Source of the DNA: Acetobacter sacchari
GTDB taxonomy: Bacteria > Pseudomonadota > Alphaproteobacteria > Acetobacterales > Acetobacteraceae
Assembly: GCF_017377715.1 (NCBI RefSeq)
Contig: NZ_JAFVMF010000009.1
Location: 1 to 64,000 of the forward strand
DNA: 64,000 bases
Reading direction: 5' to 3'
Part shown: positions 28,225-37,782 of the stretch, piece by piece
Position numbering within the stretch: position 1 is the first letter of the stretch
Layout: each line of letters begins with the position of its first letter
The notes under the pieces: model-generated
Told to the model about the DNA's origin: nothing
Database searches by the model: none
The model's input: only the letters and a program-made list of their open reading frames with translations
Position numbers and translations under genes: made by a program

Positions 28225-28320
28225 AAAAAAGTGACAGAGGGTCCGGCTTCCGCCGCCGATGATGTGGCGGCGGTTACAGTGGCGCGACCGCGTCGGATTT
28301 TCACCGACTTCCCCTGATGC
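28225..28320 (-). promoter_or_regulatory. Compact cobalamin riboswitch upstream of cbtB-cbtA
   Basis: On the minus strand the leader reads GGGGAAGTCGGTGAAAATCC, then GACGCGGTCGCGCCACTGTAA, then GGCGGAAGCCGGACC. These match the conserved core of B12 riboswitches (GGGAA-x-x-CGGTG-AAAATCCG, C-x-CGCCACTGT, GGAAGCC-GA). The order is that of the shorter, permuted-looking variant often seen before cbtAB. A TTTTTT follows at 28225-28230, before the cbtB start, so it could act by termination, though I see no clear terminator stem. Confidence 0.78.
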
Positions 28321-28424
28321 ATGTCCGCACATTTAATCGCCCCCCCTTCCCTGTCAACAATTACGCGCATCGAACTGGCAGCGCTTTCGTATTGCTGGCG
28401 AGGCCTGACCCTGCCTATAGACAC

Positions 28425-28630
28425 GCTGTCGATGGTTCCGCGCGAGCGGATGAAAAGGGAACGCCGTGCGCCTTTGCAGACTACGATCCGCAGGCAAGTC
28501 GGCGACTGCCCCCGCAACTGTTGGCGGAGAGACGCCGTTCATGTCGCCCTTTCGGGGACGAGCCACTGGTCCTGCCGGGCCGGGAAGGTCGAACGGACGT
28601 CTATGACCCGCGAGTCAGGAGACCTGCCAT
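28425..28630 (+). promoter_or_regulatory. Cobalamin riboswitch upstream of the TonB receptor
   Basis: The blocks occur in order on the plus strand: GGTTCC, GAAAAGGGAACGCCGTGC, GACTGCCCCCGCAACTGTTG, GAGCCACTGG, CCGGGAAGG, and GTCAGGAGACCTGCC at about 28614-28628. It is the full-length form, as before the cob operon, and points at the TonB-dependent receptor whose start is about 400 nt further on. Confidence 0.94.
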
Positions 28631-28995
28631 CGTCGCGATCAACCGAAAGCCGGTCGGGGTTGGCCAGCGTATCGAAAGACAGACGATGACGTCGACATCT
28701 CCGCGCCTGACGCGCCCCAGGCTTCTCCGCTACCGGACGGAGCCATAGCCGCGCTCTTCCGATCACGTTGAGCCGCAGCAAGCCGCCCGCAGACTAGGCA
28801 CGTCGTTTGTTCCTCCGCTCCCCGGCGAGGCTGGACAATCATCCCGGCCGCCGGACGCTGACAGGGTGAACGGTCGTCGCGCGCCGAACGGCGCTGCCGC
28901 ATGCACTTCATCGACTTTTCCCGCCCGGCTCCGCAAAGCGCCGACTTAACGGCGCCGCACGTCCGCCGAGGACGACGTCCGGGCGGGAGAAGATT

Positions 28996-29016
28996 CGCGG
29001 AAACCATGTTTCCGCG
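28996..29016 (+). promoter_or_regulatory. Perfect hairpin just before the TonB receptor start
   Basis: CGCGGAAAC and GTTTCCGCG pair perfectly around a CAT loop. It ends 14 nt before the receptor ATG, next to the AGGA that is the likely ribosome binding site. It may influence translation start together with the riboswitch. Confidence 0.45.
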
Positions 29017-29030
29017 TCGTCAGGACTTCC

Positions 29031-31307
29031 ATGCCCCCCAACACCCCGCCGCGAATTTCACTCGGCCGCATACGCCACTCATCCTCGCCACGACGTCTGC
29101 CCGTCGCCGCTGCGGCGATCGTCACGTCGTTCGCCGCGCCCTCATTTTCCGCCTCAGCCGCGTCACCAGCGTCGCAGGACAGCGACAGAAAGGCGGCGCA
29201 CGCAAAAACCCGGCATGATGACGAGGCCGTTTCCGCGAAAATCTCCGGCGACGCGCAATCCCCGGCACAGTCGGCAACAGGGAGTCATGCGGAGAGCATT
29301 CAGGTCACGGCGTCTCGACGCGACCTTCTCGGACGAGCCGGGACCGCAAGCGAAGGATCGTTGACCTCCAAGGAATTGCACCTGCGCCCGATCTATCGCG
29401 TGGGACAGATTCTGGAGGCCATTCCTGGCCTCGTCGTCACCAGCCACTCCGGCGAGGGCAAGGCGAACCAGTTTTTGCTGCGCGGGTTCAACCTCGACCA
29501 TGGAACCGATCTGGCGAGTTTCGTCGACGACATCCCCATTAACGGCGCGACCAACGCGCACGGGCAGGGATATACCGATCTTAACTTCCTGATGCCGGAA
29601 CTGTTGGAAAGCGTCGACTACACCAAAGGACCTTTTCACGCCGCGATCGGCGATTTCGGCGTGGCGGGGTCGGACCACATGCGTCTGGCAGGGGATATCC
29701 CCCGCCAGATATCCCTCAGCGCCGGAACGCTTGGCGATTATCGGGCCTATATCGGCGGCACGGCGCACATGCACAACGGCGACCGCTGGCTCGGCGCGTT
29801 CGCCGTCTCGCATTCCGACGGTCCCTGGCGCTACCCGGACAATGCGCGCAGCATCAAGGCGACCTCGCGCTACACGCACGGAGACGCCTCAAACGGCTTC
29901 GATGCGACCGCAATGTTTTATCGTGGGCAATGGCGGGCTACCAATGATCAGCCACTGGAGGCCATGCAGGACGGAATGATCGGCAAATATGGTTCGCTGG
30001 ACCCGACCGATGGCGGTTTCTCCGAACGCTACAGCCTGTCCGGGCACTACCGCTTGTCCGCGTCGAACTGGCGGTGGGTCACGAGCGCCTTCGTCTCGCA
30101 CGACAGGTTAACGTTATGGAACGACTTCACCCATTATCTCGACGATCCGGTCAACGGCGACCAGCATTCGCAGGACGAAACGCGCACGACCCTTGGCGGG
30201 ACCAGCACTTATTCAAGGCATGACGTCATCGGCGGCTTCCGCACGGAAACGCAGTTTGGCGTACAGGGACGATACGACATTCTCTATGTCGATCGCCGAC
30301 ACACGCATGATCGCGTCACGCTGAAGGACTGTCCCGGCAGTCTGGACGATTCCGACGACTATCGTTGCAACGCAGACAATATCAACATCGGTTCGGCTGC
30401 AGTCTTCGTTCAGAACACCACGCACTGGCTGCCTTGGTTTCGCAGTGTCGTCGGTCTGCGCGAGGATTATCAGGCCGGGTCGGACGACAATCTTGTCGAC
30501 GGGAGCCACACCCGGCGGCGCCAGTTTCTCTTTCAACCGAAAGGCAGCCTGATTTTCGGCCCGTGGAGAAAGACCGAACTCTACCTCAGCGCCGGACGCG
30601 GTTATCACTCCAACGACTTTCGCTCCGTCGTCGGATCTTACTCTGTAGGAAAATTTGCGACCGGATCTGTCCATGTCCCTATCATGACCGCAGCGACCAG
30701 CGGAGAAATCGGCGTCAGGACCACGCTGGCGCCGCATCTCAACGTGCAGGCGGCGGCGTTTATCATCGATTTTGATTCAGAACTGACATATGACGGAGAC
30801 GCTGGCGTCAACTCGCCTGGCCCGGCAAGTCGGCGTCAGGGCGTGGAACTTTCCGCCCAGTATAATCCCTGGAACTGGCTTGAGTTCAACACCGACCTGT
30901 CTTTCGCGAAAGCGCGCTATCGCACGCACGATCCGGCTGAATACGGCATCCCCGGCTTGTATGTGACGAACGCTCCCGATTTCGTCTGGTCGTTCGGAGC
31001 CATCGTCGACACCCATGGCCCCTGGTATGGTGGGCTGCAGGTCCGCTGGCTCGGCGGATACACCCTGATTGAGGACGACTCGCTGCGTTCCAAAGGATAT
31101 CAGGAAGTAAACATGAACGTCGGGTATCGCTTTACGCGGTATTTCAACGCTGAACTCAGCATCTTCAACATGTTCAATAACCACGGATACGCGGCGCAAT
31201 ACGCCTACGACTATCGGCTCACGCCAACCTCATCGGAGTCGACCGGAGCCACCGGGCATGCGATCGAACCTATCTCCGCTCGGCTGACAGTGACTACAAA
31301 GTTCTGA
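29031..31307 (+). CDS. TonB-dependent outer-membrane receptor under B12 riboswitch control (BtuB-like role)
   Basis: The 758-residue protein has an N-terminal export signal (about 1-45, unusually Arg-rich first), then a plug domain with IQVTASRRDLLGRAG, VGQILEAIPGLVVTSHSGEG, FLLRGFNLDHGTDLASFVDD and PFHAAIGDFGVAG, and a 22-strand-type barrel ending in aromatic TKF. The plug family does not by itself name the substrate, but the cobalamin riboswitch and the neighbouring cbtBA genes point to a corrinoid or cobalt chelate. ATG 29031 has AGGA six bases upstream. It converges on another receptor gene. Confidence 0.88.
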   Translation: MPPNTPPRISLGRIRHSSSPRRLPVAAAAIVTSFAAPSFSASAASPASQDSDRKAAHAKTRHDDEAVSAKISGDAQSPAQSATGSHAESIQVTASRRDLLGRAGTASEGSLTSKELHLRPIYRVGQILEAIPGLVVTSHSGEGKANQFLLRGFNLDHGTDLASFVDDIPINGATNAHGQGYTDLNFLMPELLESVDYTKGPFHAAIGDFGVAGSDHMRLAGDIPRQISLSAGTLGDYRAYIGGTAHMHNGDRWLGAFAVSHSDGPWRYPDNARSIKATSRYTHGDASNGFDATAMFYRGQWRATNDQPLEAMQDGMIGKYGSLDPTDGGFSERYSLSGHYRLSASNWRWVTSAFVSHDRLTLWNDFTHYLDDPVNGDQHSQDETRTTLGGTSTYSRHDVIGGFRTETQFGVQGRYDILYVDRRHTHDRVTLKDCPGSLDDSDDYRCNADNINIGSAAVFVQNTTHWLPWFRSVVGLREDYQAGSDDNLVDGSHTRRRQFLFQPKGSLIFGPWRKTELYLSAGRGYHSNDFRSVVGSYSVGKFATGSVHVPIMTAATSGEIGVRTTLAPHLNVQAAAFIIDFDSELTYDGDAGVNSPGPASRRQGVELSAQYNPWNWLEFNTDLSFAKARYRTHDPAEYGIPGLYVTNAPDFVWSFGAIVDTHGPWYGGLQVRWLGGYTLIEDDSLRSKGYQEVNMNVGYRFTRYFNAELSIFNMFNNHGYAAQYAYDYRLTPTSSESTGATGHAIEPISARLTVTTKF

Positions 31308-31332
31308 TCTGCGGATTAACGAAAAGCGTCCC

Positions 31333-31372
31333 GCTGCTCCGGTTCCGCGGCGGGCGCGCGATCCGGAGCAGC
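31333..31372. terminator. Hairpin between convergent TonB receptor genes
   Basis: GCTGCTCCGG and CCGGAGCAGC form a perfect 10-bp stem with a 20-nt GC-rich loop, midway between the two receptor stops. It could serve as a bidirectional terminator. There is no long T-run. Confidence 0.55.
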
Positions 31373-31379
31373 CGTAACG

Positions 31380-33938
31380 TTACAGGCTGAGATTGGCCTT
31401 GAGGTAATAGAACCCGCCATTCATGCCAAGTTGCGACGTGCTCATGTAGTACTGCGGAACGCCGAGGTAGCGGTTGCCGTCCGGCACCCGAGAAGGTCGC
31501 GCGTCGAACAGATTGTTCGCCCCCAGAGTGAAGGCAAGTTTCGGCGTGACGCGGTAAGTAATTTCGAGATTCGTGACGAATTTCGGCGTGTTGTGGAATT
31601 GCAGGAAATTATAGGCGTTCGCGACGCTGCTATTCGTCGCGCCGGAATAGACGCTGAGTTCGGACGTCGTCTGTCCCCAACGTATTTCATGCACGCCGAC
31701 GGACCACTTTCCGTCCGCGCTCGTGAAACGGCCGCCCCAGATCATCTTGCTTCGCGGGTAGGCTGTCGTGATGTAGGCGACGCTCTGCGCCGTCAGCAAC
31801 GGTTGGCCGGACGCGGACACGCCCTCATGCGTCAGGCGCGTACGGTTGAGATTGATCGTCACATCCCAGTCGATGCGTCCAACGTCGCCTAGCCTGCTCA
31901 TATAGGTGGCGGTGAGATCCAGCCCCTGCGTACGGGTGCTGGCCACGTTGGCGAACCAGTGCGTGGACAGCGCATTGCCCCATGTCGACGCGGCGTCCGG
32001 CAGAGTGAAGCCGTTCATCTCCAGAGCCTGCAGCGCCTGCGTACCGTAGACGTTGCCGCCCGGCAAAATCTGGTCGCGCAGGTTGATCTGATAAACGTCG
32101 ACAGTCAGGTGCAGGTTCTTCGCAGGCGTGATGACCACGCCGCCTGACGCGTTCGTAGAGCGCTCGGGCTTCAGGCGCGACGCCCCGTTGGCCAGCGCTC
32201 CCGGCGAGCTTGCGCCGATGATGCCGTTCGCCGCCGTCGGAGATAAAGAAACCGCGCTGTAATATTCCTGCGCCAGAGTCGGCGCATGGAAGCCGTTCGA
32301 GATCGTGGCGCGGAAACCCAGCCACGGCGTCGGGTCGTATCGCAGGGCCGCCTTTCCCGTCTCGGTGTCGCCGACATCGGTGTAGTGTTCGTAGCGACCG
32401 GCGAGATCGAGCTGGATATTGCGCGTCAGATGCGTGGCGACGTCGAGGTAGCCGCCAACCACGTCGCGGTTGTAATGCCCCGCATTGCCCGCGACCGTTC
32501 CTGCCAGCGCATCGGAACCACTGCCATAGGTCGAATCCGGAGACCCCGTTCCGATCGCATAGCTTTCATAGCGATAGGTCGCTCCACCCGCGACGTTGAT
32601 CGCGTGCGGCCAGAAGCGTGTGCGCAATGACTTCGAAATATCGAACGTGTTGCTCCACATCTCATTGGTGAAGCCCTGAACGTCGAAATTCCGGGGCGTG
32701 CGGCCCGTAGCCGTCGACAGCGACAGGTTGACTGAATTATTCAGGCCGACATCATCGTAGTCACGGCCATAAACCGACGACAGATCCCAATGCCACTTGT
32801 CGATCTCGCCGCGCAGTCCGGCAGTAATTTCCCAATCGTTCTCATCGAGAGTTTCTATCGGCGAATATCCATCCGGATAGATCGCCGCATACGCCGGGTA
32901 TTTCGCAAGAGATGACGCCGTCCGGTAATTCTGGAACGATTCCGCATGGCGATGGGCGTAGGTCGCGACGACATACGCCTCGAGATCGTCAAGGATGTGG
33001 TAGCCCGCATTGACCGCCACGCTCTCGCGCGTCTGCTCCGGCTGACCGAGAATCTTGTTGATCTTCGTGCCTGTACGAAGATCCGGCGCGCTGCGATACG
33101 TGTGGTCCTGGTGATCGAAGTCGCCGCTGATATGAATATAACCCCGGTCCGTCAGCTTGGCGCCGCCGTCGAGGTAGAGTCCCTGTTCGAAGCCATCCTT
33201 GGCTGCAGTGATGCCGGTGATGGATTGCGCGTGGAAACCGTGATCCTGCTTTTTGAGGATGATATTGACCACGCCCGCGACCGCGTCCGACCCGTACTGC
33301 GCCGATGCGCCGTCACGCAGGATTTCAACATGGTCGATCGCCGCCAGTGGAATCATGTCGACGTCGACCGGCGTGCTTCCCTGCTGCGGACCGGCGTTGG
33401 CATAGATATTCGCTGTGGTGTGGCGGCGTTTTCCGTCAACAAGAACCAGCGTCTCGTTGGGACTCAGGCCCCGCAGGCTGAACGCTGACGTCAGCGCGCC
33501 GGTGTCGAAGCCGCCTGTCGGCATGGTAAGCGACGGCAGCAACTGCGTCAGCGCATCGCGCAATGTCGGCATGCCTGTTTCCGACAACTGCTTCGCGGAC
33601 ACGACGTCGATCGGGGAAATGCTGTCTCGCGCCTTCTTGCCCGTCTCCCGCGTGCCGGTGACGATCACGGTTTCAGTCCCCTCCGCCTCGCGCGCGGCAG
33701 GAACCGGAGGCGTCGACGGCAGCGCGACGGAACGCCCCAGCACTGGGGCGGCGGACGTACGCGCCGCATGAGCCACAGCCGGGCGTGTATAGGCGTGGGG
33801 CTTGACGCTCGCCTTGCGAGTAGTCGTTGCGCTACCGGAAGACTGATGAGAGACAAGACAGACTACAGATGTAGTACCGAGCAACGTCACCCGAAGTACA
33901 GAACGCAATGAAAAGCTCACAGAACGTTTCGAACCCAC
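31380..33938 (-). CDS. TonB-dependent outer-membrane receptor, substrate unknown
   Basis: The 852-residue protein has a long N-terminal region (about 1-85, signal plus low-complexity linker), a TonB box-like ETVIVTGTRE, a plug with LRDALTQLLPSLTMPTGG, SLRGLSPNETLVLVDGKRRH, VDMIPLAAIDHVEILRDGAS and AQYGSDAVAGVVNIILK, and a barrel ending YYLKANLSL. The start is a GTG at 33938 with GAGGA just upstream. The plug is of a type common in Acetobacteraceae and sphingomonads. It has no riboswitch, and the substrate cannot be told from sequence. Confidence 0.9.
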   Translation of the reverse strand: MGSKRSVSFSLRSVLRVTLLGTTSVVCLVSHQSSGSATTTRKASVKPHAYTRPAVAHAARTSAAPVLGRSVALPSTPPVPAAREAEGTETVIVTGTRETGKKARDSISPIDVVSAKQLSETGMPTLRDALTQLLPSLTMPTGGFDTGALTSAFSLRGLSPNETLVLVDGKRRHTTANIYANAGPQQGSTPVDVDMIPLAAIDHVEILRDGASAQYGSDAVAGVVNIILKKQDHGFHAQSITGITAAKDGFEQGLYLDGGAKLTDRGYIHISGDFDHQDHTYRSAPDLRTGTKINKILGQPEQTRESVAVNAGYHILDDLEAYVVATYAHRHAESFQNYRTASSLAKYPAYAAIYPDGYSPIETLDENDWEITAGLRGEIDKWHWDLSSVYGRDYDDVGLNNSVNLSLSTATGRTPRNFDVQGFTNEMWSNTFDISKSLRTRFWPHAINVAGGATYRYESYAIGTGSPDSTYGSGSDALAGTVAGNAGHYNRDVVGGYLDVATHLTRNIQLDLAGRYEHYTDVGDTETGKAALRYDPTPWLGFRATISNGFHAPTLAQEYYSAVSLSPTAANGIIGASSPGALANGASRLKPERSTNASGGVVITPAKNLHLTVDVYQINLRDQILPGGNVYGTQALQALEMNGFTLPDAASTWGNALSTHWFANVASTRTQGLDLTATYMSRLGDVGRIDWDVTINLNRTRLTHEGVSASGQPLLTAQSVAYITTAYPRSKMIWGGRFTSADGKWSVGVHEIRWGQTTSELSVYSGATNSSVANAYNFLQFHNTPKFVTNLEITYRVTPKLAFTLGANNLFDARPSRVPDGNRYLGVPQYYMSTSQLGMNGGFYYLKANLSL

Positions 33939-34125
33939 AATAAATCCTCACACTATTCGACCAAATCAGGGTCAGGCACTCTTCATAGACCTGATTGAGA
34001 GGATTTTTCACGATGCGATACGCCGCAGATACGCATTGCCTATCGTGTGTATCCGAAAAGACATAAATTAAACTATACTTAATAGTGAATTATTCAGACG
34101 AGCCGCACGAAACCGCCAAGTGGCT

Positions 34126-34875
34126 TCAGGCGCCCCGCTCGGGCTTGCCACCCGCCAACCATGACGCCTGTCCGTTCCGTTGCCCGCCACCCAGCAACAA
34201 GGAACAAAGCCCAACGATCTGCAACGGCATGCCCGCCAGCAGCATGACGAAGCCCGCCCATCTCTGGTCTTGCAACGGCGTCAGATCCCAACGGCACAAA
34301 ACGTCGAGATAAGGCGCATAAAGCACATGGGAGGAGACCATCCAGATCACCGCGATGACGGTCATCGGCAGAGATCCGACCAGCACCAGAACCCCGACCA
34401 GAAAATCGCTCTTCAACACCCGGACGCCGGGTAAAATCTGCGCCCAGAACAACAGTCCCGCGAACAGGCCCAGCAACGCCAGGGGCGCGCTGAACAGGGC
34501 GTTGGCAAGAGATCTGTCGAGCACTGACGGCAGTCCGGTCGCGACGCCCAGCCCGGCGAACAGCACCAGCGCCACCATCGGATCGCGCAGCCACCCGCCC
34601 TTGCTCGGCATGAAGCCACCCGCTGGCATCGCCAGAAGCAGAAACGGCGGAACCACCTGTCCCATGACCATCAGGCCCGCCGTATATTGCGTCATCGACG
34701 CCAGAGGATCGTGCAGCCCCCATTCAGCCGCAATCCAGAGCCCGCACCCGAGGGCGCCTGCGACGCTACGCGCCAGACCGCGCCTGCGCGAGCGTCCCGC
34801 CCACAGCACGGCGCAGGCCGCCATGATCGCGGCCGCCGTCCAGACAAGAGCGACCCCGGTCGTCCATTCCCTCAT
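34126..34875 (-). CDS. ctaG: CtaG-family (caa3-type) cytochrome oxidase assembly membrane protein
   Basis: The 249-residue protein has about seven hydrophobic helices and the layout of the caa3_CtaG family (PF09678), including AAEWGLHDPLASMTQYTAGLMVMGQVVPPFLLL read from about residue 47, and SHVLYAPYLDVLC near 185. This family accompanies heme-copper oxidases and is thought to help copper insertion. The start overlaps the SCO1 stop by 4 bp, and it is the last gene of the minus-strand oxidase operon. Confidence 0.85.
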   Translation of the reverse strand: MREWTTGVALVWTAAAIMAACAVLWAGRSRRRGLARSVAGALGCGLWIAAEWGLHDPLASMTQYTAGLMVMGQVVPPFLLLAMPAGGFMPSKGGWLRDPMVALVLFAGLGVATGLPSVLDRSLANALFSAPLALLGLFAGLLFWAQILPGVRVLKSDFLVGVLVLVGSLPMTVIAVIWMVSSHVLYAPYLDVLCRWDLTPLQDQRWAGFVMLLAGMPLQIVGLCSLLLGGGQRNGQASWLAGGKPERGA

Positions 34876-35507
34876 CCCGCCCTCAAGGCCGCCCTGATGT
34901 CCGACGCCATGCCTGCCGGGTCGTTGAGTTGCGTCATCCCGTAGCGCGCAACAGCCCGACCAGCCGGACCGACAAGGGTGAGGACGGATGTATGGTCGAT
35001 CCGTCCGGCGCCACCAGAAGCCGACCAGGCGATCCCCCAGGCCTTCGCCGTCTGCGCAACAGCGCCGGGCTCGCCCGTCACGCCGATGGGCGTCGGATCA
35101 AAGTTGGAGAGGAACTCATGCAGTTCGCGCGGCGTGTCGTGCTTGGGATCAAGCGTCACGAAAACGACCCGAACCTTGTCCGCATCTGCGCCGAGTTGAG
35201 AGAACACCGGTTTCAATGAGTCCAGAACCATCGGGCACACATCAGGGCAACGGACATATCCGAAATAGACCAGCGCCGCACGGCCATGAAGGGAAGCAAG
35301 ACTGAAGCTGCGTCCCTTATCGTCCACCAGCGACAGGGCAGGAGCCGCATCTCCTGCGAGCGGCGACCCTGAAAAACGCCCGAACCCGCCGCCGAGCCCG
35401 GCGTAAGCCGCCAGTCCGGCGAGGGCGAGCGCACCGACGCAAAACCCCCGAAATACCGATCGGCGGAAGCGGGGCGCGTCCGCCGAGCCGCTCACCAGAG
35501 AACCCAT
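34872..35507 (-). CDS. SCO1/SenC copper chaperone
   Basis: SCO proteins deliver copper to the CuA site of cytochrome oxidase subunit II. The 211-residue product has one N-terminal helix (about 20-40) and a thioredoxin-fold domain. It has the copper motif YFGYVRCPDVCPMVLDSL (Cys87 and Cys91), VVFVTLDPKHDTP, and the conserved His in RIDHTSVLTLVG. It overlaps subunit I by 16 bp upstream and ctaG by 4 bp downstream. Confidence 0.94.
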   Translation of the reverse strand: MGSLVSGSADAPRFRRSVFRGFCVGALALAGLAAYAGLGGGFGRFSGSPLAGDAAPALSLVDDKGRSFSLASLHGRAALVYFGYVRCPDVCPMVLDSLKPVFSQLGADADKVRVVFVTLDPKHDTPRELHEFLSNFDPTPIGVTGEPGAVAQTAKAWGIAWSASGGAGRIDHTSVLTLVGPAGRAVARYGMTQLNDPAGMASDIRAALRAG

Positions 35508-37237
35508 CCGGGGGAATGGGTGACATTATGCAGGAACGGCCAGAGGATCGGAACGTAAGCCGCGACCGTCGCGACGGCGGTAAGGCCGACGAGCGCCCAC
35601 ACATGCTCAAGGCGGTTGGCGAGAACCGACGCGCCATGCCCCGTCGCCACAGGAATGGCGACGCCGGTTTCGTGGCTCACCGGTCCGCTCAGGGCCTGCG
35701 CAAACGGAACGGCCGGACGATCGGCGCGACGCCCGAACAGCAGCGTCCCGAAAAACACAAGGAAAAAGCTGTAGGTAGCGACCCACAGGATCACGCCACC
35801 CACTGCGATCAGCGTCGTCGGCGTCGCCGCGACGCCATAGAGAGCGTGATAGGTGTCGTGCGGTAGCGCCGAAACCCAGGCGCGGCGCGGCAGGCCATAC
35901 AGGCCGGCCCACTGCATGCCGATCGCGAAAATCGACATGCCGACAAACCACGTCCACACTGAGAAAAGGGCGATGCGTCGGCTGATCAGCTTTCGTCCTG
36001 TCAGATGCGGAATCATCCAGAACGCCAGCCCCATGAACGTCATTGCGGTCACGCTGCCGACCGTCACATGGAAATGTCCCGGCACAAACGTCGTGTTGTG
36101 AACGATCGCGTCCAGCTCCCAGCTTCCGTTGACGATACCGGTGGCGCCGCCAAGGATGAAGGTCAGCGCGCCGAGGACCTGCGCCGCCACACTCGGATCG
36201 CTCCAGGGCAGAGCGCGGAACCAGCCAACCAGCCCCGAACCGCCGCGCATGCGCCCGGCGTATTCAAGACTCAGCCCGAGAGTGAACGCCGTGATGATGC
36301 TGGGTATGGCCACCGACATGGTCAGCACAACAAGAATCGCCCGCCAGATCTGGGAGAATCCGGGATCTGAGAATTGATGGTGCGAACCGACCGGCAGCGA
36401 AAAGATCAGCAGCAGCGCAAACGTCATCCGCGCCATCGGGTCGGACGCCAGCTTACCGCCCGCTTGCCGCGACAGCAGGCCATACCAGGAGATATAAGCA
36501 GGCATCAGCCAGAAATAGACGATCGGATGGCCGGTCAGCCAGAACAGCGTGCGGTTGATCATCGGGTCGATCGTCCCGATCAAACCGAGCGACCACGGGT
36601 CAAGTTGCAGGATAAGTTCAGACAACGCCCCGACGCCCGCCAGCGCCCACATCAGCATGGTGACGAGGCTCATATACGTCACCAGCGGCGTGACGCAGCC
36701 CGGATGCGCGCGCTTCCACGCGGCCCGCATCTTCAGCAGGACCGGCAGCGGCTGCACGCTGCCCAGAGTCAGGATCGTCATTCCGAGATAGAAGAACGGG
36801 CTGCCTTTCAAGGGGGGATAGAACGTCCACAGGACGCTCGATGAATTGTCGAACATCGCGTAGATCAGGCTGAGCGCCCCAACCGCCATCAGGCCGAAAC
36901 ACGCGCCCCACAGCGCCATACTTGGGCGCTGTCCCAATTCCCGGGCGGGCAGGTAAACCAGAAGGCCACATGTCACAAAAAACGTGAAGACGTAGCCGTT
37001 CAGAACCCCATGAACCGTCAAACCCTGATAATAGGTATGAAAGATCGAGCGAAGGGCTGGATAGGCGTTCACGCCGTCATAGTTCAAGGCCTGCAGCGGG
37101 CCGATCGACGCGCCGATCAGCAGCGCGCAAAACCCCGCGATCAGGAAAAGCAGCATCATACGCCGCTCGGGGCGCCAGCCCTCGTCGGTTTCCACAGGAT
37201 AGACCACGGGACCCGGAGTAAAAGCGCGTCCGCTCAT
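35492..37237 (-). CDS. Cytochrome c oxidase subunit I, ba3-like (type B)
   Basis: This is the catalytic heme-copper subunit. The 581-residue protein has at least 13 hydrophobic helices, the low-spin heme ligand region YYQGLTVHGVLNGYVF, the CuB/Tyr region LTGHPIVYFWLMPAYISWY, HHQFSDPGFSQIW, and the heme ligands in FVPGHFHVTVGSVTAM. The VHGVLN and SHHQFSDPG patterns fit the ba3 (type B) family rather than the aa3 type. Its start overlaps the subunit II stop by 4 bp. It pumps or consumes protons while reducing O2 with electrons from cytochrome c. Confidence 0.94.
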   Translation of the reverse strand: MSGRAFTPGPVVYPVETDEGWRPERRMMLLFLIAGFCALLIGASIGPLQALNYDGVNAYPALRSIFHTYYQGLTVHGVLNGYVFTFFVTCGLLVYLPARELGQRPSMALWGACFGLMAVGALSLIYAMFDNSSSVLWTFYPPLKGSPFFYLGMTILTLGSVQPLPVLLKMRAAWKRAHPGCVTPLVTYMSLVTMLMWALAGVGALSELILQLDPWSLGLIGTIDPMINRTLFWLTGHPIVYFWLMPAYISWYGLLSRQAGGKLASDPMARMTFALLLIFSLPVGSHHQFSDPGFSQIWRAILVVLTMSVAIPSIITAFTLGLSLEYAGRMRGGSGLVGWFRALPWSDPSVAAQVLGALTFILGGATGIVNGSWELDAIVHNTTFVPGHFHVTVGSVTAMTFMGLAFWMIPHLTGRKLISRRIALFSVWTWFVGMSIFAIGMQWAGLYGLPRRAWVSALPHDTYHALYGVAATPTTLIAVGGVILWVATYSFFLVFFGTLLFGRRADRPAVPFAQALSGPVSHETGVAIPVATGHGASVLANRLEHVWALVGLTAVATVAAYVPILWPFLHNVTHSPGWVLW

Positions 37238-37767
37238 TCCGCCGCCCTCGCGTCAACGATGACCTGCCCGATCATGGCGTGATGCATCATGCCGCAGTAT
37301 TCGTTACAGATGATGCGGAACACGCCCGTCCGATGGAACGTATATTTCACTGTGCCGACGACGCCCGGAACAGCAGTCAGATTGACCGGCGTGCCCTGAA
37401 TTTCAAAACCATGCAGCACGTCGGAACTGGTGACGTAGAACGTGACCTCCGCGCCTTCCGGAACGTGAATAACGCCCGGCGTCCAGCGCCACGCCTTGCC
37501 GGTGATGTGCACCGCGTAGCTGTTCGGGCCCGTCTTGACGACCCTGCCTGTATCAGCAGCGGCGACTTCACGTTCCGCCGCCGTCGGATCGGAATGAAAT
37601 GACTGCGTCGTGGTGACGAGTCCGAAATCATGCACGACGTAAAACATCGTCGCGACGGTCAGCAGCGCCATCATCACGATCACACAGACGATGAACGCCC
37701 GCTCGTGACGTTCGGCCGAAGCGTGGAAGGCTTCATCGAACGGGGTCATCCCGGAATCTCCACTCAT
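37234..37767 (-). CDS. Cytochrome c oxidase subunit II (CuA)
   Basis: The 177-residue protein has one N-terminal membrane helix (about 24-46) and a periplasmic cupredoxin domain. The CuA ligands are in ICNEYCGMMHHAMIG near the C-terminus, with the upstream His in SSDVLHGFEIQGT. The short length and single helix match ba3-type subunit II. ATG 37767 was used; an ATG six codons on is possible. It is 15 bp after the 69-residue membrane protein. Confidence 0.94.
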   Translation of the reverse strand: MSGDSGMTPFDEAFHASAERHERAFIVCVIVMMALLTVATMFYVVHDFGLVTTTQSFHSDPTAAEREVAAADTGRVVKTGPNSYAVHITGKAWRWTPGVIHVPEGAEVTFYVTSSDVLHGFEIQGTPVNLTAVPGVVGTVKYTFHRTGVFRIICNEYCGMMHHAMIGQVIVDARAAE

Positions 37768-37782
37768 GATTTTTGCCCCACC

